NCBI GenBank assembly: GCA_047639575.1
Contig: JBLIOB010000054.1
Coordinates: forward strand, 1-18,658
From: JBLIOB01 sp047639575
GTDB lineage: Bacteria; Bacteroidota; Bacteroidia; Flavobacteriales_D; Parvicellaceae
Direction: 5' to 3'
Length of the DNA: 18,658 bases
Of the stretch, positions 8,850 to 15,373 are shown in pieces. The notes beneath the pieces are model-generated. The model was given only the letters and a program-made list of their open reading frames with translations, had not been told where the DNA came from and searched no databases. Both the position numbers and the translations under genes were made by a program. Position 1 is the first letter of the stretch, and every line of letters begins with the position of its first letter.

Positions 8850-9047
8850 CTATTCACTTTTCTTATTAACGACTGTCCCGAATTGCTTATCATATCCGTA
8901 TGGGCAATGTTTACAGTCGCTCTTGCAACAATGGCCACGCTTCAAATGAAATTTCTCTGTAAAAACAAGCAGCCCCTCCGGACTTAAATAGAAGTCTTCT
9001 TCTTCCATTTTATTGTTTTTTGAGACATCATTTGTTTCATCAGACAT
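8850..9047 (-). CDS. Small DUF5522-type cysteine protein
   Basis: A 65-residue protein with an acidic, disordered-looking N-terminus (about 1-17). A core follows with FYLSPEGLLVFTEKFHLKRG and then a cysteine cluster C40-C41-x3-C45-x2-C48 followed by PYGY. This core pattern (DFY..EG..VFTEKYHLKRG.CC...C.HCPYG) is what I recall for the DUF5522 family. The four cysteines in CC-x3-C-x2-C spacing could bind zinc or an iron-sulfur cluster, but that is inference. No signal peptide is visible, so it is probably cytoplasmic. It lies 80 bp upstream of hutU in the same direction and divergent from the PLP enzyme gene. Overlapping plus-strand open frames here have no recognisable content and are not preferred. 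Confidence 0.8.
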   Translation of the reverse strand: MSDETNDVSKNNKMEEEDFYLSPEGLLVFTEKFHLKRGHCCKSDCKHCPYGYDKQFGTVVNKKSE

Positions 9048-9194
9048 GACGTAAAAATATAAAAGAGAGTCGGCCCGTTATAATTTAAGGGGCACAATCT
9101 ATTAACATCTTTAATTAAAGCCGATCAAAATTTTATATCACAGATACTAGGGCGGGTCTTTTAATAAACGTTTAATCTTTGCTATTTTCGAGTC

Positions 9195-10115
9195 ATGTTC
9201 AACGAATCAACCGCCATTCAACAAATTAATCATCCTGATATAGAGGGAAGTGGAGTAGAAGTTTGGATGAAGCGAGATGATCTTATCAATCCAGAAGTTT
9301 CTGGGAATAAATGGCGAAAGCTCAAATACTATGTTGAAAAATCAAAAGAGCGAGAAGGGATATTAACTTTTGGAGGAGCATATTCAAACCATATTGCCGC
9401 AACCGCTGCGGCCGGAAAGTTATTAGGAATTAAAACCATTGGAATTATTCGCGGGGATGAATTAAACGAAAATTCAAACGACACTTTACGAAAAGCAGCA
9501 GCTGATGGGATGAAGCTAATTTTCGTTTCAAGAGAAGAGTATGGATATAAGTATGATCATGCTTATCATAAACAGATCAGAGAAGAGTACGGAGATATGG
9601 TCATTGTGCCAGAAGGTGGTGCAGGTTATGATGGAATGGTAGGAACATCAGAAATTATTAAAGGTTATAAGGAGTTTGATTTATTTGCGGTACCCTGTGG
9701 AACTGGAGCAACGCTGGCTGGAATAATAATTTCGTTAGAAGAACATCAAAAGGCTTTGGGATTTTCAACACTAAAGGGAGACTTCATGGAGACTGAAGTC
9801 AACCAATTACTAAATACATACTTCTTGAACCCAGATATACATCTTGATTATCAAGACGACTTTAGTATATATAACGACTACCATTTTGGGGGATATGCCC
9901 GTGTAAACCCTGAATTAATCGACTTTATTCGTACGTTTTATAAGCATACAGGGATTAAGCTAGATCCTATTTATACGGGCAAAATGATGTTCGGTCTGTT
10001 CGATTTGATAAAAAATAAAAATATTTATACACAGAAGAAAATATTGGCGATCCATACGGGTGGATTGCAAGGTATAGGCGGGGTTGAGGCAAAATTTGGA
10101 GAGTCCTTATTTTAG
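9195..10115 (+). CDS. PLP-dependent ACC deaminase/D-cysteine desulfhydrase family enzyme
   Basis: A 306-residue member of fold-type II pyridoxal-phosphate enzymes. Residues 24-49 contain WMKRDDL and SGNKWRKLKYY, where Lys39 in GNKWRKL is the expected PLP-linked lysine. FGGAYSNHIAATAAAG (about 59-74) gives the SNH substrate and cofactor loop. VPCGTGATLAGII is the glycine-rich phosphate-binding loop and HTGGLQG is near the C-terminus. The family includes 1-aminocyclopropane-1-carboxylate deaminases and D-cysteine desulfhydrases. These cannot be told apart from motifs alone, and Bacteroidota members of this slightly short form are usually uncharacterised. D-cysteine or another small D-amino acid is the more cautious guess for substrate. 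The ATG at 9195 gives a natural N-terminus. The cell-wall hydrolase gene follows in the same direction after 93 bp containing a large hairpin. Confidence 0.88.
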   Translation: MFNESTAIQQINHPDIEGSGVEVWMKRDDLINPEVSGNKWRKLKYYVEKSKEREGILTFGGAYSNHIAATAAAGKLLGIKTIGIIRGDELNENSNDTLRKAAADGMKLIFVSREEYGYKYDHAYHKQIREEYGDMVIVPEGGAGYDGMVGTSEIIKGYKEFDLFAVPCGTGATLAGIIISLEEHQKALGFSTLKGDFMETEVNQLLNTYFLNPDIHLDYQDDFSIYNDYHFGGYARVNPELIDFIRTFYKHTGIKLDPIYTGKMMFGLFDLIKNKNIYTQKKILAIHTGGLQGIGGVEAKFGESLF

Positions 10116-10131
10116 ACGAATCCGGCAAAAT

Positions 10132-10188
10132 CCCCCACGGTTATCAACATTTCTTGAAACCATTGTTAATAACTCACCGTTAAGGGGG
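10132..10188 (+). other. Large imperfect hairpin between the PLP enzyme and glucosaminidase genes
   Basis: Three paired segments nest inside one another. CCCCC (10132-10136) pairs with GGGGG (10184-10188), ACGG (10137-10140) with CCGT (10177-10180), and TTATCAACA (10141-10149) with TGTTAATAA (10164-10172) with one mismatch. Bulges of 3 and 4 nt lie on the 3' side and the loop is about 14 nt. No real T-run follows, so it is a poor intrinsic terminator. It could be an attenuator, an RNA-stability element or a 5' UTR structure for the downstream gene. Confidence 0.5.
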
Positions 10189-10208
10189 CTGTTTCCGATA
10201 ACAAATCG

Positions 10209-11126
10209 ATGACAGCTAAAAACTACATATCATTTATCATAGCATCGCTTATTACGATAGGCGCAATTGCACAGCCTGCAGAACGAAGAGTTTCTAAGGA
10301 GCAGTACATTGCTTTATGGCAAGATGAGGCGGTTCATCAAATGCATAAGTATGGAATTCCAGCAAGTATTACACTTGCTCAAGGAATCTTAGAAAGTGCA
10401 CATGGAAATTCTGCCTTGGCTAAATACGGAAATAATCATTTCGGTATTAAGTGTCACAATTGGACTGGTCCTACAATGAATAAGGACGATGATCATAAAG
10501 ATGACTGTTTTAGAAAATACAACAATGCAATGGAATCATTTAAGGATCACGCAGAGTTTCTTTCTAAGCGTGGACGGTACGAGTTCCTTTTTGATTATAA
10601 CCAAACAGATTATAAGTCGTGGGCCAAAGGGTTAAAAAAAGCTGGATATGCTACCAACCCGAAATATGCCAATTTACTAATTGACTTAATTGAGAATTTG
10701 GATTTAGCTCAATTTGATAAAGCAAGTGGAGTTCCAACCGCAAAGCCAAGTACAATTACTATTGCACGAGGTGTAAAACGTGCTCCGAATATCCACCAGA
10801 TTGGAGTTCATGAAAACAAGATTAAATACATCGTTGTAAGAAGGGGAGACACTTTTTGGAAAATTGCGAAGGAGTTTGAAATGGGTCTATGGCAGTTATA
10901 TAAATACAATGACCTAAGTAAAAAAGACATTTTACAAGAAGGAGATGTTGTTTTCCTTCAACCAAAAAAGAATCGTGCAAAGTCAAAAAAGTACCGGATT
11001 AAAAATGGAGATACGCTTAGAAGTATATCTCAAGATCATGGTGTAAAGCTAAAAGCACTTTGTAAGAAAAATAATTTAGGATACGGTTCAGATGTGAAGG
11101 TGGGGACCTTTCTGAACCTGAGATAG
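10209..11126 (+). CDS. Secreted GH73 glucosaminidase with two LysM domains
   Basis: A 305-residue peptidoglycan hydrolase. Residues 1-21 form a signal peptide ending AIAQ. The glucosaminidase (GH73) domain spans about 35-168. It has GIPASITLAQGILESAHGNS with the likely catalytic Glu62, then NNHFGIKCHNW, KYNNAMESFKDHAEFL and the end motif GYATNPKYANLLIDLI. It should cleave the N-acetylglucosaminyl beta-1,4 bond of the glycan strand. Two LysM domains follow at about 206-252 (YIVVRRGDTFWKIA) and 261-305 (KYRIKNGDTLRSIS), which bind GlcNAc-containing glycan and place the enzyme on the wall. The protein ends exactly at the second LysM. This architecture is common in Bacteroidota for remodelling and daughter-cell separation. 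A terminator follows directly after the stop codon. Confidence 0.94.
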   Translation: MTAKNYISFIIASLITIGAIAQPAERRVSKEQYIALWQDEAVHQMHKYGIPASITLAQGILESAHGNSALAKYGNNHFGIKCHNWTGPTMNKDDDHKDDCFRKYNNAMESFKDHAEFLSKRGRYEFLFDYNQTDYKSWAKGLKKAGYATNPKYANLLIDLIENLDLAQFDKASGVPTAKPSTITIARGVKRAPNIHQIGVHENKIKYIVVRRGDTFWKIAKEFEMGLWQLYKYNDLSKKDILQEGDVVFLQPKKNRAKSKKYRIKNGDTLRSISQDHGVKLKALCKKNNLGYGSDVKVGTFLNLR

Positions 11127-11165
11127 CAAGCTATCTAGCTTGTTGTTGTTTTTGTTTGTTTTTAA
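11127..11165 (+). terminator. Intrinsic terminator immediately after the glucosaminidase gene
   Basis: Directly after the TAG, CAAGCT (11127-11132) pairs with AGCTTG (11137-11142) around the loop ATCT. A T-rich tail interrupted by G follows to about 11165. The stem is short, but the placement at the stop codon and the tail support a terminator. Confidence 0.6.
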
Positions 11166-11174
11166 AGAACTAGT

Positions 11175-11206
11175 CTTCTGCCTTTGGCAGAAGGCTTTTC
11201 TTTTTT
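11175..11206 (+). terminator. Second, stronger intrinsic terminator
   Basis: CTTCTGCC (11175-11182) and GGCAGAAG (11186-11193) form a perfect 8-bp stem around TTT, followed by GC, TTTT, C and TTTTTT to 11206. This is a textbook intrinsic terminator on the plus strand, 32 nt after the first hairpin. It should insulate the WG-repeat gene from upstream transcription. Confidence 0.85.
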
Positions 11207-11224
11207 ACAGTCAAACCATTACAT

Positions 11225-11260
11225 TAGCTTTGTGGCCTACGAATTGCTATCTTAGTCTTG
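11225..11260 (+). promoter_or_regulatory. Promoter-like elements of the WG-repeat gene
   Basis: TAGCTTTG (11225-11232) matches TAnnTTTG exactly but lacks a clear -33 TTG. Alternatively its TTTG (11229-11232) is a -33 element for TAGTCTTG (11253-11260; one mismatch) with a 20-nt spacer. Either reading places a start between the second terminator and the ATG at 11274. Confidence 0.35.
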
Positions 11261-11273
11261 TAAAACCGAATAC

Positions 11274-12446
11274 ATGAAACCAATTTCTATTCTAGTTCTG
11301 GCTTTGTTAATATGTTCAAACCTGATCAGTCAAAATAAGTACGAAAAGGAATTTGCCGCGATTGATAGCACGGGTAAAACACTATTTACTTTCAACGCTA
11401 AAAACGCTTACGCATTCAAAAACGGAATAGCCAAAGTAAGAAAATATGTCATTCAGGGTAATCAGGCCTTTTATCGTTATGGAGGAATAAACGAGGAAGG
11501 AAATATGGTTATACCGGCCGTATGGGATAAACTTAGGGACTTTAAATCAGGAGTTGCATTTGCTCGAAAACCAGGAGAGAAACTATATTTTCTAATCGGA
11601 AGGAACGGATTGCCTGTTAAAATGGAGCAGTACGAAAAGCCTGGATATTTTTTTGAAGGAGTAGCCAAATTTAAAAAGGAAAGTAAATATGGTTTTATAG
11701 ATAGTACTGGATCGGTGGTTGTTGAGCCAAAGTATATATCTGTTTCTTATTGCTGTGAAGGGCTAATTTGCGTCAATCAAAACAATGAAACTGAGGAATA
11801 TGAATTCGTAGACAGAACTGGAAAGCGAGCTTTCGAAAAAACTTTTAGACAAGGAGGAACAAGTTCTTTTCAAAATGGCCTTGCTAGGGTTAAGGTGTCT
11901 GGGAAGACATGTTTAATTGATCACCAGGGAGAAGTTGCAGTTAAAACTTCCTTCTCAACGGTCTCAGGCTTCGGTGACAGTCTTCTAACTGTGAGTCAAG
12001 GGAAATCCTTTAACGACTTTGGTTTTGCTGATTTTGATGGCAATATTGTTATTCCTGGACCTTATTATAGCGCAGCTTCTTTCATAGGTGGCTATGCCTC
12101 CGTTAAAAATGAGGACATGAAAGCAGGAATTATCAATAAGAAAGGCGAGGAAGTGGTTCCGTTTAAATACGATGCTACGTATAACGAGATGAAAAAAGAA
12201 GGTCGTTTTGGAGCCTATATCGGAAAAGATTGGTTTTATTTCAATGAAGAAGGAGAAAACTTTACAGAAGTGAACGTAAGAATTATTATGGCCAGCGGAG
12301 CAGGAAAATACAGCCCATATCAAGATGCCAAAACAGAAAAGTGGGGATATTTAAACGCGGACGGTAAGATTGCAATCCCAGCTCAGTTTGAGCAATGCAA
12401 GCCTTTTAATGAAAACGGAATCGGCATTGTTCAAATCTCTGAATAA
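11274..12446 (+). CDS. Secreted WG-repeat protein
   Basis: A 390-residue protein with a clear signal peptide (residues 1-20, ending LISQ). The rest consists of degenerate WG repeats: units of roughly 40-70 residues with the pattern [YW]G[FYL]I-D/N-xxGxxVxPxxYxxxxxFxxGxAxV. Clear examples are KYGFIDSTGSVVVEPKY (about 137), EYEFVDRTGKRAFEKTF (about 175), FGFADFDGNIVIPGPYY (about 248), AGIINKKGEEVVPFKYD and KWGYLNADGKIAIPAQFE (about 355). WG repeats are known as extracytoplasmic repeats of unclear function, probably involved in binding. The last unit stops soon after its FNENGIGIV segment and no WG-like reading continues past the stop, so the end looks natural. It is isolated by the two terminators upstream and converges on the OmpA-family gene across a repeat tract. 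Confidence 0.88.
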   Translation: MKPISILVLALLICSNLISQNKYEKEFAAIDSTGKTLFTFNAKNAYAFKNGIAKVRKYVIQGNQAFYRYGGINEEGNMVIPAVWDKLRDFKSGVAFARKPGEKLYFLIGRNGLPVKMEQYEKPGYFFEGVAKFKKESKYGFIDSTGSVVVEPKYISVSYCCEGLICVNQNNETEEYEFVDRTGKRAFEKTFRQGGTSSFQNGLARVKVSGKTCLIDHQGEVAVKTSFSTVSGFGDSLLTVSQGKSFNDFGFADFDGNIVIPGPYYSAASFIGGYASVKNEDMKAGIINKKGEEVVPFKYDATYNEMKKEGRFGAYIGKDWFYFNEEGENFTEVNVRIIMASGAGKYSPYQDAKTEKWGYLNADGKIAIPAQFEQCKPFNENGIGIVQISE

Positions 12447-12461
12447 AAGAAATCCTCCCTG

Positions 12462-12717
12462 TCCTTCCTACCCTTCCTTCATTCTCTCATTCTACCCTTC
12501 CTTCATTCTATCATTCTATCATTCTAATCTTCCTTCATTCTATCATTCTATCATTCTACCCTTCCTAATCTTCCTACCCTTCCTTCATTCTATCATTCTA
12601 TCATTCTACCCTTCCTTCATTCTACCCTTCCTTCATTCTATCATTCTATCATTCTACCCTTCCTTCACTCTACCTTCCTTCACTTAACAATCTTCATTTC
12701 AACTCTTCTATTCTTTT
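12462..12717 (+). repeat. G-free pyrimidine-rich tandem repeat tract between convergent genes
   Basis: The plus strand has no G at all from 12462 to 12717. Within it, 12473-12681 can be parsed into 26 units of almost exactly 8 bp (two of 9 bp, one of 7 bp) from the variants CTTCCTTC, ATTCTATC and ATTCTACC plus point variants. A 32-bp composite (CTTCCTTC, two ATTCTATC, then ATTCTACC or ATTCTAAT) recurs at 12497, 12529, 12579 and 12627. The composite is 34% C, 47% T, 19% A and 0% G. The last unit overlaps the stop codon of the OmpA-family gene. A plus-strand open frame through the array gives only low-complexity Phe/Ser/Pro/Leu sequence and is not a gene. No hairpin terminator is present here for either convergent gene. 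Confidence 0.92.
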
Positions 12718-15148
12718 GCCTTCCCTCTTTGGTCTCATTATCAGCAACAGGTTCAGCCTGCCCGAAGAATCTTACGGTAATTCTGTCTTCAGCGATTCCT
12801 CTTTGCGTTAAGTAGAAAGCTATAGCCTGAGCTCGTTTTTTAGATAACATCAAGTTCTTAGAAACCACACCCACATTATCAGTATGTCCAGAGAGCTTGA
12901 TTTTCCATTCTGGTTTTTTCTTCAAAAGGTCTACGAGAGCACTTAGACTTTCGTACGATGTAGCCACAATTATTGCTTTTGAAGATTCAAATTCTAATGC
13001 TTCAAATGCTGTGTTCAATAACTCTTGTTCTTCTTTCTTTAAAACGATTTCAAAATCAGGTTCTTCTATAAAAGCTAGTGTGTCTTTTTCGGCCGCAGCG
13101 ATCTTGACATATTCAAAGTATCCTGTTTTAGAATTTAAATCAGCTTGCACTCTAATTGAATTACCCTCCTTGTCTAACATTGTAATCCAAACGAAATTTT
13201 GGATCGTTGGATCTTCTCCTTCTAGCAAGAACATATATGATCCTTCTCCGTCAATATTTTTAAATTCAAACTCACCATTTTGATTCATTAGAGCTGATGC
13301 AACAATGTCTCCATAACGATCAACTAAATGAAGTTTTACTCCAACTGGGCAACCATAATTTTCTTTTAAACCTGCCTCTGTCGGACAATTATCAACTTTA
13401 TCTGCTAAACCATCTCCATCTGTATCGGGGCAGCCGTTAAACAACGCAATTCCTGGTATGTCTGGACATTCATCTCCGCTATCTCTTATTCCATCTCCGT
13501 CTGTATCTGGGCATCCAGCATATTCCTTTTTACCGGGAACAGTTGGACAATCATCATCATTGTCTGGAACTCCATCTCTATCCGTATCAGGGCATCCGTT
13601 AAATTCAACTAATCCGGCTTCAGCTGGACATTTATCACGGCTGTCAGGAATCATGTCATTGTCCGTGTCTGGGCATCCTTTAAAGGCCCATACTCCTTTA
13701 ACATCTGGGCAATCATCGTATTTATTGGAAACGTGATCCTCATCTTTATCTTTTTCCAGTTTATGAAACACCGGAATTTTCATTGCCATATATACATCAC
13801 CGCCTTTAATGCTCGATGATAAACCTGCTAGCGCAGCAAGATTGGAAGTTCCGAAATAGACCCAACCTAATCGCATCGCCATACCAAACCTCATACCTGT
13901 CATAGGGCTATACGACATAGGAAGTGCTAATGTGAAATGTTGATGATCAAATCTTGGACTAACGCTATAATTTGAGTAACCGTGTACTTTATGCGCATCG
14001 TTTTTAAATTGGAAAGACGTAAATGTTGTGACATTAACATAGAAGTTTTTACCTAAATGATAATCAAATTGAGCGGACAATGCAGTTGGTAAAGCCATTC
14101 TAAAATCGCCATCATCAGCAGTTTGAGTAAATCTATTGGCAATAGTGTCATCAAAATCTTTAATGCTTTGAAATTCTAAAGGATCCAAGTACCAATTGGT
14201 TGCGTCTGCTGTAAAGTTTCTACTAACTTCTCCCTTTTTAAACTTTACTCCCCCAACATCCAAAAGTGAAATACCTGCTTTTATCTTATACTTATTAAGG
14301 TCTTTTCTCCATTTATCTTCCTTCCCGTCCATATCGTATTGATACTCTTGGTAATCTGGTCTCCATTCGTAAACAGCACCAATATCAATGCCAATGCCTG
14401 GATTCGAAATGAACTTGTACTTAATTTGATCAGCGTTAAATTCAAAATTGCTGGAATGCCCGTATTGCACTTCTGTTTGAAATAAGGAAAGAGTATCGTC
14501 AGTGCTGAAGTTGTATTCCAAATCTTCCGCATAAAGGTAAGCAGCTTGTAATCCTTGGATTAACTTTAAACGACCACCAACTTTTATAAAGTGCTCGTTA
14601 TCATCCATTAATACTTGGCCAAAATTCACACCGTATTCTGCCCACGACATGGTTTGGATACTTAAAAATTCATTAGTGAAGTTTTGATTCCAAAGAGTAG
14701 AATAATCAAAACCTTCTTTAGCCAACTTACTTAGTTCAGCTTCGGCACCGTCAATATTGAATATGGATCTAATTTTCCAGGAAAAGCCAAGTGAGGTTTG
14801 ATCATTCAGTTCAAACATAAATGAAGGTAAATTGATTTCATTTATTAATATGAGTGAATTTTTGTCTTTCTCATTGAATTCAAGTGTGGCATTTTGAACC
14901 CAACCTGGATCATCTATCATGTCGGGAATACTGAACAAAGAACCTTCTACCCCGAGGTAGGTGTTATATACATCAACACTAAACGCTCCAAGGGTAAGAT
15001 CAAATTTAAAACGACTGTCAACTATAGAAGCAGGCTGCAGATCTGTACTGATCATCCCGCCATAATCACTTTGTTTGATCCCTTGAAAGGTTTGACTAAG
15101 TGCGGGGAAACTAACAAGCAGGGCAAAAAGTATAATAATGTGTTTCAT
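12680..15148 (-). CDS. DUF5723 - thrombospondin type 3 - OmpA family outer membrane protein
   Basis: An 822-residue outer membrane protein. Residues 1-19 are a signal peptide. About 20-460 form a beta-rich region of the DUF5723 type (repeated aromatic strands, probably a barrel). Residues 467-601 hold five thrombospondin type 3 calcium-binding repeats. Each begins DxDxDxxxD (467, 494, 521, 548, 575), so the period is exactly 27 residues (81 bp), and carries CP and GCP cysteines. A small beta domain follows (about 603-700). The OmpA C-terminal peptidoglycan-binding domain is at about 708-822, with LSGHTDNVG (Asp757), LSKKRAQAIAFYL (Arg772) and EGRQKNRRVE. It should tether the outer membrane to peptidoglycan across a calcium-stiffened linker. 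The stop codon lies on the edge of the G-free repeat tract. It is transcribed divergently from the WD40-caspase gene across a 225-bp spacer. Confidence 0.93.
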   Translation of the reverse strand: MKHIIILFALLVSFPALSQTFQGIKQSDYGGMISTDLQPASIVDSRFKFDLTLGAFSVDVYNTYLGVEGSLFSIPDMIDDPGWVQNATLEFNEKDKNSLILINEINLPSFMFELNDQTSLGFSWKIRSIFNIDGAEAELSKLAKEGFDYSTLWNQNFTNEFLSIQTMSWAEYGVNFGQVLMDDNEHFIKVGGRLKLIQGLQAAYLYAEDLEYNFSTDDTLSLFQTEVQYGHSSNFEFNADQIKYKFISNPGIGIDIGAVYEWRPDYQEYQYDMDGKEDKWRKDLNKYKIKAGISLLDVGGVKFKKGEVSRNFTADATNWYLDPLEFQSIKDFDDTIANRFTQTADDGDFRMALPTALSAQFDYHLGKNFYVNVTTFTSFQFKNDAHKVHGYSNYSVSPRFDHQHFTLALPMSYSPMTGMRFGMAMRLGWVYFGTSNLAALAGLSSSIKGGDVYMAMKIPVFHKLEKDKDEDHVSNKYDDCPDVKGVWAFKGCPDTDNDMIPDSRDKCPAEAGLVEFNGCPDTDRDGVPDNDDDCPTVPGKKEYAGCPDTDGDGIRDSGDECPDIPGIALFNGCPDTDGDGLADKVDNCPTEAGLKENYGCPVGVKLHLVDRYGDIVASALMNQNGEFEFKNIDGEGSYMFLLEGEDPTIQNFVWITMLDKEGNSIRVQADLNSKTGYFEYVKIAAAEKDTLAFIEEPDFEIVLKKEEQELLNTAFEALEFESSKAIIVATSYESLSALVDLLKKKPEWKIKLSGHTDNVGVVSKNLMLSKKRAQAIAFYLTQRGIAEDRITVRFFGQAEPVADNETKEGRQKNRRVEMKIVK
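13346..13750 (-). repeat. Five 81-bp coding repeats (TSP3 units)
   Basis: Inside the OmpA-family gene, five in-frame units of 27 codons encode DxDxDGxxD calcium loops with paired CP/GCP cysteines. All five share the same length, which points to tandem duplication of a single unit followed by divergence. They are coding repeats, not a CRISPR array or a mobile element. Confidence 0.88.
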
Positions 15149-15373
15149 CGGTTGGGTAATGTGTTATAAAAATAGGCAATTGTGTTCTTACCAATGTTCA
15201 TTCATTTATCAATTAATGAACATTGAGGTATGTTTAGGAAAAATCACGTTAAAAAAGCATTACATATCTCACTTGTAATCAGACGTTAATAATGTTCAAA
15301 TAGGTGCACTCTTTCAATATTTCTAGTTGATATTTAGGGCATTCTTTTTATACTTGTGGTCTGATAATCATCC
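15149..15373. promoter_or_regulatory. Divergent intergenic region with inverted repeat
   Basis: This 225-bp spacer separates the OmpA-family gene (minus) from the WD40-caspase gene (plus). It holds an inverted repeat at 15192-15225: CAATGTTCATT (15192-15202) and AATGAACATTG (15215-15225), 11-bp perfect arms around 12 AT-rich bases. Allowing a 2-nt bulge, TACC/GGTA extends it to 15189-15230. For the minus gene, TATTTTTA (15174-15167) with TTG 17 nt further upstream is a weak promoter candidate placed next to this palindrome. The palindrome could be an operator or a transcript hairpin. No gene is visible here. Confidence 0.5.
15327..15356 (+). promoter_or_regulatory. Promoter-like element of the WD40-caspase gene
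   Basis: TTG (15327-15329) is followed after 19 nt by TATACTTG (15349-15356), one mismatch from TAnnTTTG. The spacing equals that of the hutU element. It ends 17 nt before the ATG at 15374. Confidence 0.4.

Noticed and set aside
8740..8987. Two overlapping plus-strand open frames near the hutU start
   Set aside because: They lie antisense to hutU and the DUF5522-type gene and have no recognisable content, whereas the minus-strand 65-residue frame carries a conserved cysteine motif.
9048..9194. Search for promoters in the 147-bp divergent spacer between the DUF5522-type gene and the PLP enzyme gene
   Set aside because: Only imperfect matches to TAnnTTTG were seen in either direction, so no element is claimed although both genes must be transcribed from near here.
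10141..10172. TTATCAACA and its near-inverse, considered as DnaA boxes or an origin
   Set aside because: Each differs from TTATnCACA, only two are present, they form the arms of one hairpin, and no replication genes are nearby.
12370..12687. Plus-strand open frame of 105 codons across the end of the WG gene and the repeat tract
   Set aside because: It overlaps the WG gene in another frame and its second half is only translated 8-bp repeats (Phe/Ser/Pro/Leu/Ile). The frame stays open because the tract holds few stop codons.
13458..13736. Plus-strand open frame opposite the TSP3 repeats
   Set aside because: It is the antisense of the 81-bp coding repeats; its repetitive Ser/Gly/Pro content mirrors the TSP3 units and it has no independent support.
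13346..13750. Regular repeats considered as a CRISPR array
   Set aside because: The units are contiguous, in frame at 27 codons and encode a known calcium-binding repeat. There are no spacers and no cas genes.
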